Assembly (NCBI GenBank): GCA_963676095.1
Contig: OY781040.1
Span: 5,642,001-5,706,000 of the forward strand
Origin: G963676095 sp963676095
Lineage (GTDB): Bacteria > Bacteroidota > Bacteroidia > Bacteroidales > Prolixibacteraceae
DNA length: 64,000 bases
Direction: 5' to 3'
Of this stretch, positions 8,143 to 18,458 are shown one piece after another. Position numbers and translations under genes: made by a program. Below the pieces are notes generated by a model, which worked only from the letters and a program-made list of their open reading frames with translations, was not told where the DNA came from and ran no database searches. Positions within the stretch are counted from its first letter, which is position 1; each line of letters opens with the position of its first letter.

Positions 8143-11100
8143 ATGAAAAAAAATGAACTATTCGTGGAATTCTTGTGCCATTCCATGAAGAAAATTTTAC
8201 GTATTATGCGCATTACCATTATGCTTTTACTTTTCTGTTTTTTGCAAACGCATGCAAATAACGCCTATTCGCAAAAGGCGAGACTTTCGATCAGTTTTTC
8301 GAATACAGAGCTTGTACGTGTTCTGGATCAAATTGAAAATGAGACTGAATATTTATTCCTGTATAACGAAAAGCTGGTTGATGCTAATCGAAAGGTTTCA
8401 ATTGATGTTCAGGACCAGGATATTGAAAACATATTAAAATTGCTTTTTAGAGGTACTAATGTGGAGTATTCGATTCTTGACAGGAAGATTATTTTGTCTC
8501 CGTCAGAATATGTGGCAAAGAATCAGCAACAGAAATCGATTACCGGGAAAGTTACCGACTCCTCAGGTACACCTTTGCCAGGCGTTACTGTTGCCATAAA
8601 GGGTACGTCCCAGGGGACCATTACTGATTCCGAAGGCAACTATACACTGACAGGTATTTTCCCCGATGCCACACTTGTCTTTTCATTTGTGGGGATGAGG
8701 ACACAGGAAATAGCGGTAAATGGAAGATCTGTGATCAATATTTCGCTATTGGAAGAAACAGTTGGAATCGAGGAAGTCGTGGCAGTGGGTTATGGTACCC
8801 AGAAAAAGGTTAATCTTACCGGAGCCGTTGCAGCGGTAGATGGTGATGTTCTTGAAAACCGTCCGATTACGAATGTTGGACAGGGCCTTCAGGGAGTTAT
8901 TCCGAATTTGCAGGTTACGCAGTCAAATTATGCCCCGGGGCAAGGGGCTTCCTTTAATATCCGGGGTTATACTTCAATAAACGGAGGAGATCCGTTAGTG
9001 CTTATCGATGGGGTTGTTCAGGATCCTAATTTGTTAAATCCTGATGACGTGGAAAGTGTATCCGTTCTGAAAGATGCAGCATCGGCAGCCATTTACGGGG
9101 CCCGGGCTGCTTATGGTGTTGTCCTGATTACCACGAAAAAAGGGAAAAGGGAGCAGCAGCCGACATTAAATGTTACCACATCCTACTCGACTACTGAAGC
9201 GACGAATATTCCTGAATACGCTGACAGTTGGCAATATATTACATACATGAATACGGCCAGTATAAATGCAGGAGGAAGCAACTATTTTGACGACCGGTTA
9301 ATGGATTATGCGAAGAAATATTATGATGATCCCAAAAATAATCTTCCAGTATATTATGACCCGGCGATCGATACGGACGGAAAATACAAATATTGCGGAA
9401 ACACCAACTGGGCCAATGAATTATATAAGAGCGGATCTGTGAAGCAAGTCAATGCCAGCCTTTCCGGAGGAACAGCAAAATCCAGATACTATATTTCATA
9501 TGGCCTCATGCAACAAAAAGGATTCCTTAATACGTATGATGACAAATATCAAAGACATAATTTTAGTGTCGTTTTAGACACCGATGTTTTGAAGTGGCTT
9601 ACGGTTTCAACACGTGTTAAATATACCTATTCGTATGAGGATCATCCCTCCAGCGGAAGTACCGGATACTCTGGTATTACCGCATACGGGGGGCAATTGA
9701 AAGGCGATTTGCGACCATTAATGCCGATAAAACACCCGGATGGAAACTGGGCCGGACAGGGAAGTTTCACGAATCCTTTTGCGGTAGGAGCAGAAGGGGG
9801 ACATGACCAACGGAAAGTGAACGATCTTTGGTTAACCGGGAGTATTAATATTCATCCTATTGAAGGATTAAGTATGAATGGGGATTTTACATTTAATCCT
9901 TATTCATGGGATAGGGAAAAGACGGTACGTTTATTTAAGGAATATTGGGCAGAAGAAGGTTTATATAATATCTACCCATGGGTAAATCCCAATTCAATAA
10001 CTTTGGAAAACAACAGCGATTATTACACCGCAATTAATGCTTATGTTGATTATTCAAGAAGCTTCAATAAGCATAGTTTTAAAGTATTGGTAGGATATAA
10101 CCAGGAAGAAAAGAAGTATAAATGGTATTCTGCCAAGAGGGAGAATTTAATTGATAATGATTTAGCTACCCTTAATAATGCTACAGGCGAAGATTATGTC
10201 GATGAAAGTGTTACCAGCTGGGGAGTACAGGGTGTTTTCTCAAGACTTAATTACAACTATGCCGGGAAATATTTGGTAGAACTTAACGGTCGGTATGACG
10301 GTTCTTCTAAATTTCCTAAAGATGATCGTTATGCTTTTTTCCCATCCGTTTCTGGAGCCTGGCGTATTTCTGAGGAAAATTTTTGGTCGAATCTGAAAAC
10401 TGTTCTGAACGAGGCCAAATTAAGGGTTTCTTATGGTTCACTTGGAAACCAAAATGTCTCAGGGAATTTCCCTTATATTTCCAATTACAATGTCAATACT
10501 TCCACCGGGTATATCCTTGGAGGTGTTTTGCCTGTGAGCGTTTCTGCCGGTGATTTGGTCAGTCCTTCCTTCACTTGGGAAAAGGTTACTCAACGAAACA
10601 TTGGGCTCGATCTTGCCTTTGTAAACAGCAGGCTTACATTTTCTTTTGACCTGTACCGGCGCAATACCAATGGCATGTTAACTGCCGGGGCAGCTCTTCC
10701 TGCAGTTCTTGGAACAGACGTTCCGGATGAAAATGCTGCTGACCTGAAAACTTACGGGTGGGAATCAGTTATTTCCTGGAAAGATAAAATCAAAGATTTT
10801 TCATACGAAGTTTCTTTTAACATATCGGATGCGCAGTCTGAAATTACCAGTTTTAACAATCCTACAGGTAGCCTGGATGATTATTATGCGGGGCAAAAAA
10901 CCGGAGAAATTTGGGGATACGAAGCGTCAGGCCTTTTCCAAAGCCAGGATGAAATTAACAACTCCCCGGCACAATCCAAGCTTTATGGCGGAACATGGAA
11001 TCCGGGCGATGTGAAATATGTTAATCTCGACAATGATAATGAAATAACCTATGGGCAAAATACGCTTTCTGACCATGGCGATAAGAAAATAATAGGAAAC

Positions 11101-11577
11101 AATACGCCCCGGTATCAATTTGGATTACAGGCGAAAGCTTATTGGAGAGGAATTGATTTGAGTGTTTTTTTACAGGGGACAGCGAAACGCGATTTATGGA
11201 CAGACGACAGTCGTCTTTTTGGTATAAGCAGCGAATGGGACGTACCGATGAAAGCGACACTCGACTACTGGACAACGGATAACACGGATGCCCGTTTCCC
11301 GCGTCCTTACATTAACGGGGGACATGGAAACAGGGAGGCCACTTCACTTTACCTGCAAAACGGTGCTTATCTTCGGTTAAAGCAGATCTCTTTAGGGTAT
11401 ACCCTTCCTGAAAGATGGTCAAAAAAAGCAGTATTAAGTAAAGCGCGGGTTTATTTCACAGGCCAGAATTTACTGACGATGACCAAGCTTAGTAAGTTGT
11501 ATGATCCGGAAAGTCAGAATCTCATGAATTACCCTGTTCCAAAATCGTATTCCGTTGGCTTGAATCTCACTTTCTAA
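8143..11577 (+). CDS. SusC-like TonB-dependent transporter/transducer with STN domain (PUL-A)
   Basis: This outer-membrane importer takes up glycan fragments together with the SusD lipoprotein and also signals to the FecR protein. In its 1144 residues I see, in order: a signal peptide (the hydrophobic core at 24-36 is preceded by a 14-residue prefix and a second Met at 15); an STN domain at about 46-119; a carboxypeptidase-regulatory-like domain at 131-204 (GKVTDSSGTPLPGVTV); a TonB-box-like VGIEEVVAVGYG at 207-218; a plug to about 335; and a beta-barrel ending in the aromatic SVGLNLTF. The STN domain makes it a transducer and not only a porter. SusD follows after 18 bases. Confidence 0.96.
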   Translation: MKKNELFVEFLCHSMKKILRIMRITIMLLLFCFLQTHANNAYSQKARLSISFSNTELVRVLDQIENETEYLFLYNEKLVDANRKVSIDVQDQDIENILKLLFRGTNVEYSILDRKIILSPSEYVAKNQQQKSITGKVTDSSGTPLPGVTVAIKGTSQGTITDSEGNYTLTGIFPDATLVFSFVGMRTQEIAVNGRSVINISLLEETVGIEEVVAVGYGTQKKVNLTGAVAAVDGDVLENRPITNVGQGLQGVIPNLQVTQSNYAPGQGASFNIRGYTSINGGDPLVLIDGVVQDPNLLNPDDVESVSVLKDAASAAIYGARAAYGVVLITTKKGKREQQPTLNVTTSYSTTEATNIPEYADSWQYITYMNTASINAGGSNYFDDRLMDYAKKYYDDPKNNLPVYYDPAIDTDGKYKYCGNTNWANELYKSGSVKQVNASLSGGTAKSRYYISYGLMQQKGFLNTYDDKYQRHNFSVVLDTDVLKWLTVSTRVKYTYSYEDHPSSGSTGYSGITAYGGQLKGDLRPLMPIKHPDGNWAGQGSFTNPFAVGAEGGHDQRKVNDLWLTGSINIHPIEGLSMNGDFTFNPYSWDREKTVRLFKEYWAEEGLYNIYPWVNPNSITLENNSDYYTAINAYVDYSRSFNKHSFKVLVGYNQEEKKYKWYSAKRENLIDNDLATLNNATGEDYVDESVTSWGVQGVFSRLNYNYAGKYLVELNGRYDGSSKFPKDDRYAFFPSVSGAWRISEENFWSNLKTVLNEAKLRVSYGSLGNQNVSGNFPYISNYNVNTSTGYILGGVLPVSVSAGDLVSPSFTWEKVTQRNIGLDLAFVNSRLTFSFDLYRRNTNGMLTAGAALPAVLGTDVPDENAADLKTYGWESVISWKDKIKDFSYEVSFNISDAQSEITSFNNPTGSLDDYYAGQKTGEIWGYEASGLFQSQDEINNSPAQSKLYGGTWNPGDVKYVNLDNDNEITYGQNTLSDHGDKKIIGNNTPRYQFGLQAKAYWRGIDLSVFLQGTAKRDLWTDDSRLFGISSEWDVPMKATLDYWTTDNTDARFPRPYINGGHGNREATSLYLQNGAYLRLKQISLGYTLPERWSKKAVLSKARVYFTGQNLLTMTKLSKLYDPESQNLMNYPVPKSYSVGLNLTF

Positions 11578-11595
11578 TTTTAAACTATTACTGAA

Positions 11596-13353
11596 ATGAA
11601 AATAAAATTATATATCATTTTTTGCTTATTGTTAACAGCATTGTATTCATGTGACGTTACCAATACAGAACCGGAGGACGCTATTACCGATCTGAATTAC
11701 TGGGAAAAGACAGATGATCTGAAGCTTTTTGCCAACCAGTTCTATACGGCATTGTCTGAGCCGGATGCAACTTTAGATGAGACCAGTGACAATATGGTCC
11801 CGAATTCTCCTGACAGTAGGTTGTTTAATAATATGACTGTGCCGGGTAACGGAGGGGGTTGGAGCTCCGATGACTGGGCAAATATTCGAAATGCAAACTA
11901 TTTTTTGACACATTACCAGACTGTTGAAGGAGATGCCGACGAGATTAACCAATACGTTGGTGAAATCCGGTTTTTCAGGGCAAACGAATATTTCAATAAA
12001 GTGAAAACTTTTGGAGATGTCCCCTGGTTAGACAAAGACCTGACGACAACTGACGACGAACTTTTATATAAGGCACGGGACCCCCAAAAGGATGTCGTCG
12101 ATAAGATAATCGAAGATCTTGAATTTGCTGTTAACAATTTGCAGGATCCATCGGAAGTCGAAAGCGGCAGGTTGCACAAATATGCGGCCCTTCAGATGCT
12201 GGCCCGTGTGTGTCTGTATGAAGGGACATGGCTAAAATACCGCGATTTGTCGGATTGGGAACCCTATCTTGAGAAAGCCGTTACATCTTCGGAAACCATC
12301 ATGAATTCGGGTAATTATAATATCGAAAGAGGAAGTGCCCTCTATATGTTTGATGGTTATCCTTTGTACTATAAACAACAATTTATCCAGGAAGATTTAA
12401 CTTCCAATGAAGAATGCGTTTTACCCCGGATTTATAAAACGGATTTACTGATGCATTATTTATCACGAACAGTAAATGAAACCGGAATCGGGATCAGTAA
12501 GGATTTTATCGAGGACTTTTTATGTATCGACGGTAAACCTATTGCTTTAAGCGATCTCTACCTGGGAGACGATTCGATCCAGATGGAAATGACTAATCGT
12601 GATCCGCGTTTACGGAATATGGCCGATAATAAATTTATGCCTTATTATCTTGATGGTACTACTCCAATTAGTTATCCTGTTACCCCTATCGGCGTAAATC
12701 AATGCCCGACGGGTTACATGGCATTCAAATTCCGTACTCCGGAGCCCGACCAGAATGAGGCAAATCACACAACTTATGATTGGTACGTCTTCCGGTATGC
12801 CGAAGTATTGTTGATTTATGCGGAGGCAAAAGCAGAACTCGGAAACCTTACTCAGGATGATTTGGACAAATCGATCAATAAGCTGCGTGCCCGGCTCGAT
12901 GAACCTGGCAAATTTACAATGGGCAGATTAAGTATCGATCCTCCGGCAGATCCTTTGGCCAATGTAGATGGTAGCCCGCGGTATGGCTATACTGTTTCCC
13001 CGATTATTTACGAGATAAGAAGAGAACGGCGGATCGAACTGGCTTTTGAGGGTTTCCGATGGGATGATATTTGCCGGTGGAATGCAGGTAAACTTATCGA
13101 GAACCCCAAAACGATGCTCGGTATTACCGTAAATAATGGCGTCATCGATCTGTATACAAAATTTAACGGGGGGACTAATCCTTTTAGTACCAGAATGCTA
13201 TACAGTATGAATGATTGGGATGGAAAATCAAAAGAATTATTACAAGTGTATTCCGATATGTCCCGCACATGGGATGATAAATTATACCTTGATCCTATAC
13301 CAACTGATCAGCTAACTTTGAATCCGAATTTGGAACAGAATCCGGGTTGGTAA
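11596..13353 (+). CDS. SusD/RagB-family glycan-binding lipoprotein (PUL-A)
   Basis: This surface lipoprotein caps the SusC barrel and binds the glycan. The 585-residue product has a lipobox at LYSC (Cys19), followed by an acidic stretch (DVTNTEPED) consistent with export to the cell surface. The family core is evident: FRANEYFNKVKTFGDVPWL, a TPR-like helical part around residues 195-210 (ALQMLARVCLYEGTWLKY), VFRYAEVLLIYAEAKAEL, and the RRERRIELAFEGFRWDDICRW box near the C-terminus. It is translationally close to SusC (18-base gap). A stem-loop follows 16 bases after the stop codon. Confidence 0.96.
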   Translation: MKIKLYIIFCLLLTALYSCDVTNTEPEDAITDLNYWEKTDDLKLFANQFYTALSEPDATLDETSDNMVPNSPDSRLFNNMTVPGNGGGWSSDDWANIRNANYFLTHYQTVEGDADEINQYVGEIRFFRANEYFNKVKTFGDVPWLDKDLTTTDDELLYKARDPQKDVVDKIIEDLEFAVNNLQDPSEVESGRLHKYAALQMLARVCLYEGTWLKYRDLSDWEPYLEKAVTSSETIMNSGNYNIERGSALYMFDGYPLYYKQQFIQEDLTSNEECVLPRIYKTDLLMHYLSRTVNETGIGISKDFIEDFLCIDGKPIALSDLYLGDDSIQMEMTNRDPRLRNMADNKFMPYYLDGTTPISYPVTPIGVNQCPTGYMAFKFRTPEPDQNEANHTTYDWYVFRYAEVLLIYAEAKAELGNLTQDDLDKSINKLRARLDEPGKFTMGRLSIDPPADPLANVDGSPRYGYTVSPIIYEIRRERRIELAFEGFRWDDICRWNAGKLIENPKTMLGITVNNGVIDLYTKFNGGTNPFSTRMLYSMNDWDGKSKELLQVYSDMSRTWDDKLYLDPIPTDQLTLNPNLEQNPGW

Positions 13354-13369
13354 TTACTATCATATAGCT

Positions 13370-13400
13370 ACAATGTATCCCTGAAACAGGGGTACATTGT
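13370..13400 (+). terminator. Hairpin after PUL-A SusD
   Basis: A 14-bp stem with one G-U pair (13370-13383 with 13387-13400) and a 3-base loop starts 16 bases after the SusD stop codon. Only three Ts follow, so it may be a partial terminator or an mRNA 3'-end stabiliser and not a complete stop. Hairpins follow the other two SusD genes as well. Confidence 0.6.
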
Positions 13401-13720
13401 TTAAACCCTATATCCTCTGGTTCTCTTAGGTAACACTTTCTGTTACTTCCTGTGCAAATTCGTACATTATTATATCCTTTTTGATACATAAAGTCCCCTG
13501 AGCCTGCTATTTTTTTCTGAAATTAGGAGCCTGATAATTTTTTTAAGGCCTGAATTAACTGATCAAGTATATTTGTACTAAAATGTCACGATAATACCAA
13601 CGCTAGAAAAACTGAACTTGAGAATGGCCTGTTTAATTGGAAGAAGAATGGGGGGCCGGAGTATATTTTCTTCGATTGAGGGAGGATGAAAAACGATAAA
13701 CAGTATATCATTAGGAACAA

Positions 13721-13728
13721 TAAATTTG
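13721..13728 (+). promoter_or_regulatory. Candidate -7 box for the PUL-A enzyme genes
   Basis: TAAATTTG is an exact match to the Bacteroidota TAnnTTTG element, 37 bases before the GH42-like start codon. No TTTG is seen at the expected -33 position. With the upstream hairpin it suggests that the enzyme genes have their own start of transcription. Confidence 0.4.
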
Positions 13729-13765
13729 CTGTATTTAAATAAAAACCACTATAAACCAAAATTAA

Positions 13766-15811
13766 ATGAAGCAGAAAATCAGATATCTCGTTGTAATGTT
13801 TATAATTTTTCATCTTTTAATTATAAACGGATCGGGTCAGGAACTGTATGTCGGGGCGAATTACCATCCTCATGACAATAAAGACATTGAAAAAATCAGG
13901 AGCGATATTGGGCTGATGAAAGCGGCAGGATTCACAGTTGTAAGGATGGGACATCTGGCATGGGACAGCTACGAGCCCTCGGAGGGTAAATTTGACTTTG
14001 GCTGGTTCGATACCGTAATGGATCTGATGAACGAGGCCGGGATCAAAGTAATCCTGGATATAGCCGTACGTCCTGCTCCTCTCTGGTTGCATCATGAATA
14101 CCCTTCCGTTGACATAACAGATGCCAACGGGAACAGGCTGTACCCGAACCACCGTTATATGGAAGACATCGGGGATCCGATGTATCAGAAGTATGCGTTG
14201 CGCTACGCCGATGTTCTATCTAAACACTATGCCAATCATCCGGCTTTGCTGGCCTTCGGAATCGATAATGAACCGGGCGACGGTCCGATTTCGTATTCCG
14301 GAACAGCCCGTGAACGTTTTGTCACATGGCTGAAAAAGAAATATGAGACCGTTGACAACCTGAACAAGGCCTGGGCCGGACAACGCTGGTCACGCAAGAT
14401 CAATGATTTTGAAGAAGTCGGCTTCCCTGTGTCGGGTACCATAAATGGAGCACCCGAAAGAATACTCGATTTCCGGCGTTTCGTTTCGGATGAAGAGAAC
14501 CAGTTTCTTTTCAGGATCATCGGTGAGGTAAACAGGAACGCCCCAGGGGCTATGACCAATACCAATGCGTGGTACTACAGTCCGATGAAGTATTTTGATT
14601 ATTCAGAAATTGCTTATTCGGGAAAGATGACCAGAGAAGGTTTCGGTTTTTACCCCGGCAACTCATTAACGACCAATTTTGGACTGATGAATGCCTTGTT
14701 CGGGATTTCTCGTATCCAGTTTGAGAGTGAGAATCCGTTCTGGTGCACCGAGTTCACGACGATGACGGCCGTGCCTAATTCGATTCGCAAATCGGCGTAT
14801 GCGAGTTTAATGTACGGTAACCAGATGGTCTGCGGGTGGACCTGGCAAAGCATGTGGGGCGGAGAGGAACAGTACCTGGAAGGGATGCTGGACTGGGACG
14901 GCCTCCCGAACCGGAAGTACGACGAATACAAAAAGATAGCAGGGGAATTTAAAAAGATCGGGAAATACTTTCCGTATAAAGTTAAGGCAGAAGTGGGGCT
15001 GGCATTCTCGTTTCCGAGCCAAATCGCAAGCAGTACGTTTCCCGAAAGCCACGACAGTCAGTTGCAGGCTTGCTTCGATCTTTTTTTCCACCGTAACATG
15101 GATGTCCGGGTTGTTGAGATCAGCCGAAGTTCACTAAACTACAAATTACTCCTGGTTCCCGGTGTGGCAGTGATGGATGAGGCGACAGCCACAAAAATAC
15201 GGGACTTTGTAGCCAATGGTGGTACTGTAATTATGACCGGCAATTCGGCAATAGTCGATACGACAGGTCAGGTGTTCCATAGCCTCCGTCCGGGGTTGTT
15301 AAACGATGTATTCGGGATCCGGTTGGGCGGTTATGAAGAAGTGGAAGCAATGAACGAGATTTCAAGAAAAGGTTATAAAGGTCAAAAGCTGGAATTTGTA
15401 TACAATGGTAAAGCCGTAAACACGAAGTCTGCTCGCTTCGATCTTATCGATCCCCATGGAGCCGAAGTTCTGGGGAACTTGACCAGCCTTGACAAAGACT
15501 ACCCGGTTATGACCTTGAATCAATACGGTAAAGGCCGGGCCATTTATGTAGGTCTTCCGGCCGGAGAAAATGTCCTGAATCCGCTGCTAGATGATCTTAT
15601 CGACGAACTGGATATTCTCAACGGTCCCGATGTACCTTCCGGAGTAATGGCCCGACAGATCGATAAAAGCCATTTTCTATACCTGAATGTCAGTGGAGAG
15701 CCAAAAGAGATCAGGATGAAGGGACAATCGAGGAGTATCCTTTTCGATAAAGACTATTCCGGGAATTTTACGATTGCACCCTATGAACCAGAATTTATCG
15801 AAATAAAATAA
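13766..15811 (+). CDS. GH42-like beta-galactosidase, secreted
   Basis: This is a probable exo-acting beta-galactosidase (or beta-galactosidase-like enzyme) releasing terminal galactose. The 681-residue product has a signal peptide (1-24). A TIM barrel begins with LYVGANYHPHDNKDIEKI and the GH42-type MKAAGFTVVRMGHLAWDSYEP. The acid/base glutamate is E169 in FGIDNEPG, and the likely nucleophile is E329 in FWCTEF. A glutamine-amidotransferase-like trimerisation domain follows at about 410-590 (ELLLVPGVAVMDEATATKIRDF, then GGTVIMTGNS), then a small C-terminal beta domain. Compared with classical GH42 enzymes it is exported and shows unusual residues around the nucleophile, so the substrate is open. 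It heads the four-gene enzyme group of PUL-A. Confidence 0.85.
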   Translation: MKQKIRYLVVMFIIFHLLIINGSGQELYVGANYHPHDNKDIEKIRSDIGLMKAAGFTVVRMGHLAWDSYEPSEGKFDFGWFDTVMDLMNEAGIKVILDIAVRPAPLWLHHEYPSVDITDANGNRLYPNHRYMEDIGDPMYQKYALRYADVLSKHYANHPALLAFGIDNEPGDGPISYSGTARERFVTWLKKKYETVDNLNKAWAGQRWSRKINDFEEVGFPVSGTINGAPERILDFRRFVSDEENQFLFRIIGEVNRNAPGAMTNTNAWYYSPMKYFDYSEIAYSGKMTREGFGFYPGNSLTTNFGLMNALFGISRIQFESENPFWCTEFTTMTAVPNSIRKSAYASLMYGNQMVCGWTWQSMWGGEEQYLEGMLDWDGLPNRKYDEYKKIAGEFKKIGKYFPYKVKAEVGLAFSFPSQIASSTFPESHDSQLQACFDLFFHRNMDVRVVEISRSSLNYKLLLVPGVAVMDEATATKIRDFVANGGTVIMTGNSAIVDTTGQVFHSLRPGLLNDVFGIRLGGYEEVEAMNEISRKGYKGQKLEFVYNGKAVNTKSARFDLIDPHGAEVLGNLTSLDKDYPVMTLNQYGKGRAIYVGLPAGENVLNPLLDDLIDELDILNGPDVPSGVMARQIDKSHFLYLNVSGEPKEIRMKGQSRSILFDKDYSGNFTIAPYEPEFIEIK

Positions 15812-15958
15812 GTTATGGATTTATGTTGTGCGTAATAAAACAACGATATTGGGCCAAAGAATCAATAGTTAAGTAAACATGATACAAATAACTTTACTGT
15901 TACGCTCTAAAATCCGTAATTTATTGAAAAATATGTATTTTGTAACGAACATCGAAAT

Positions 15959-18427
15959 ATGAGTCAGAAAATGAAAAGAGTTGCAGCATTTTGTGGGGTC
16001 GCATTTGCTTTATTATTGTTAACACCGATTAAAGGGGGCACGCAAAATCTACAACCATCTGTTTCAGGTAAACGGACCACAGAATGTTTTGATTTTGACT
16101 GGCAGTTCCACAAAGGCGACATTGCCATGAAACGGGCTGTAAAAGCCGGTCAGCAGGGAGGAATAACGGATATCAATGTGCGGGTTATAAATCAGAAGGA
16201 TACGACAATCGATTATACGGATCCAGTAAGTGCCGGGGTATTTTTCCCACGCGATTGGAAAGAGGTAAATCTTCCTCATGATTGGGTGGTAGAAGGCGCT
16301 TTTGTGCACGACGATAATTTGGGGAGTCAACCTGGCGGGAATGGATATTTACCAACCGGCATTGGTTTTTACCGGAAGGAATTTGAGATTCCGGCAACGG
16401 ACGAAGGACGAAAGATATCCATCGAGTTTGAAGGTATCTTCAGGAGCAGTACTGTTTGGGTGAATGGCCATTTATTAGGACATCACCAAAGTGGTTATAT
16501 ACCTTCCAACTACGATTTGACCGATGTGCTGCGTTATGGCAACGAAGGTAAAAACGTCATTTTAGTGAAGGTCGATGCCCGTCAGCCGGAGGGTTGGTGG
16601 TACGAAGGTGGGGGTATTTACCGGCATGTATGGCTCATAAAAACCAACCGGGTGCATGTCGCCCGTTTCGGGACTTATGTCACAACGCCCCGGGTTTCGG
16701 AAAAACAAGCTGCGGTAAGTATTAAAACTACGCTGAAGAATGAAACCGAAGCGGCCAAAAATGTTACGCTTGTTTCAAAAATTGTTGATGGAAAAGGTCT
16801 TGTGGTGGATGCAAGAACTTCTACCCAGATCGTTGCCCCGCTAGGTACCCTTGAAATTGCACAAACAGGGATTATTCAAAAACCTTTACTTTGGTCTCCT
16901 GAAACTCCGGATCTTTATAAAGTCCTGACTGAAGTTCTTGAAAACGGGAATATCGTCGATACCTACGAGACCACGTTTGGAGTAAGGACGATAGAGATCG
17001 ACCGGCAAGGAGTTTTTCTCAACGGAAAGCTTTATCCGGTGAAAGGTACCTGCAACCATCAGGATTTTGCAGGCATTGGAGTTGCCCTTCCTGATAAAAT
17101 AAACTGGTACAAACTGAAATTATTAAAAGACATCGGGAGCAATGGCTACCGTTGCTCGCATCATCCACCTACACCGGAACTGCTTGATATGTGTGATCGT
17201 ATGGGCCTGCTTGTTTTAGACGAAAACCGTGTTTTGTCGAGCAGTGAAGAAGGGCTGACGGATTTGACCACCATGTTGCTCCGGGACCGTAACCATCCTT
17301 CAATATTTATGTGGAGCATGGAGAATGAAGAATCGCTTGAAGGTACGGTAATGGGACGGAGAATACTGAAAACAATGGTTGAGACGGCCCACAAAATTGA
17401 CCCCTCACGCCTGGTAACTGCTGCTATGAACCATGGACGCAATACGGGAGGGTACAGCGATGTGCTGGATGTTGCGGGGTATAATTACGGAGATAAGGGA
17501 TTGGCATATGTGAAAGACCATGAAAAATATCCCGGACGGGTAGAGTTTTCTACTGAATCGACAAGTTTTGTATCAACACGTGGCGAGTACGTCGATAATC
17601 ATGAAAAAGGCTATGTTTCAAACCTAAAAACGTGGACACCAAATTGGGGGCCGCTGCCGGGTGAAGATTGGGCCGACGTTGTTAAATATCCTTTTCTGGG
17701 GGGTACTTTTGTTTGGACAGGCTTTGATTACAGGGGTGAACCCACACCTTACCTGTGGCCGTGTGTTACTTCTCATTTCGGTTTTATGGATATTTGTGGT
17801 TTCCCTAAAGATAGTTATTATGCTTATAAGGCAGCCTGGACAAATGAACCGGTGGTACATCTTTTCCCTCACTGGAACTGGCCCGGGAAAGATGGTGATA
17901 GCATTCAGGTACAATGCTATACGAATTGTGAAGAAGTAGAATTGTTTCTGAATGGGAAAAGTATCAGCAGGCAGAAAGCTGCACCTTTCCATAAATTGAA
18001 ATGGAACCTTGCTTATCACCCCGGAAAATTGGAGGCACGGGGATATAAAGGAGGGAAAGTAATAACTGAAGATGTTGTGGAGACAACAGGCACTCCTTCA
18101 CTCGTGTCGTTGAACAGCGATTGCAGTACGCTTAAGGCCGACGGCTGCGATGTTGCTGTGATCAGGGTCGCCATCGAAGATATAAAAGGAAGAGTAGTAC
18201 CAACTGCCGATAATCTGGTAAAATTCGCAATCGAGGGCCCGGGAAGGATAATCGGCACAGGAAATGGAAACCCGGGTAGTCATGAGCCGGATAAAGCCAG
18301 CCAGCGGATGGCTTTTAACGGGTATTGCCTGGTTCTTGTTCAAAGTGATAAACAATCTGGCGAGATCAGGGTAAAAGCATCTTCCGGTATGCTTAAAGGG
18401 GATGAAGTTGTTCTAATAAGCAGATGA
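15959..18427 (+). CDS. Glycoside hydrolase family 2 (beta-galactosidase-type, DUF4982)
   Basis: This is an exo-glycosidase, likely a beta-galactosidase; GH2 also includes beta-glucuronidases and beta-mannosidases. The 822-residue product has a signal peptide (about 1-25; a second Met at residue 5 is an alternative start), an N-terminal jelly-roll (about 45-225; FPRDWKEVNLPHDWVVEG), an Ig-like domain (about 235-345) and a TIM barrel with the acid/base E457 in MWSMENEES and the probable nucleophile E533 in FSTEST. Then come a DUF4982-type Ig domain (about 655-715; VELFLNGKS) and a last Ig-like domain (about 725-822). It lies 147 bases after the GH42-like gene and 31 bases before GH29. Confidence 0.93.
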   Translation: MSQKMKRVAAFCGVAFALLLLTPIKGGTQNLQPSVSGKRTTECFDFDWQFHKGDIAMKRAVKAGQQGGITDINVRVINQKDTTIDYTDPVSAGVFFPRDWKEVNLPHDWVVEGAFVHDDNLGSQPGGNGYLPTGIGFYRKEFEIPATDEGRKISIEFEGIFRSSTVWVNGHLLGHHQSGYIPSNYDLTDVLRYGNEGKNVILVKVDARQPEGWWYEGGGIYRHVWLIKTNRVHVARFGTYVTTPRVSEKQAAVSIKTTLKNETEAAKNVTLVSKIVDGKGLVVDARTSTQIVAPLGTLEIAQTGIIQKPLLWSPETPDLYKVLTEVLENGNIVDTYETTFGVRTIEIDRQGVFLNGKLYPVKGTCNHQDFAGIGVALPDKINWYKLKLLKDIGSNGYRCSHHPPTPELLDMCDRMGLLVLDENRVLSSSEEGLTDLTTMLLRDRNHPSIFMWSMENEESLEGTVMGRRILKTMVETAHKIDPSRLVTAAMNHGRNTGGYSDVLDVAGYNYGDKGLAYVKDHEKYPGRVEFSTESTSFVSTRGEYVDNHEKGYVSNLKTWTPNWGPLPGEDWADVVKYPFLGGTFVWTGFDYRGEPTPYLWPCVTSHFGFMDICGFPKDSYYAYKAAWTNEPVVHLFPHWNWPGKDGDSIQVQCYTNCEEVELFLNGKSISRQKAAPFHKLKWNLAYHPGKLEARGYKGGKVITEDVVETTGTPSLVSLNSDCSTLKADGCDVAVIRVAIEDIKGRVVPTADNLVKFAIEGPGRIIGTGNGNPGSHEPDKASQRMAFNGYCLVLVQSDKQSGEIRVKASSGMLKGDEVVLISR

Positions 18428-18458
18428 ATAATTAAATAAACCAAATAAATCAAACAGT

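Larger units (their letters stand above)
13354..13765. other. Gap between SusD and the enzyme genes of PUL-A
   Basis: This gap of 412 bases has no gene. It opens with a strong hairpin (13370-13400) and closes with an exact TAnnTTTG box (13721-13728) ahead of the GH42-like gene, so the enzyme genes probably form a separate transcription unit. The middle shows nothing I recognise. Confidence 0.6.
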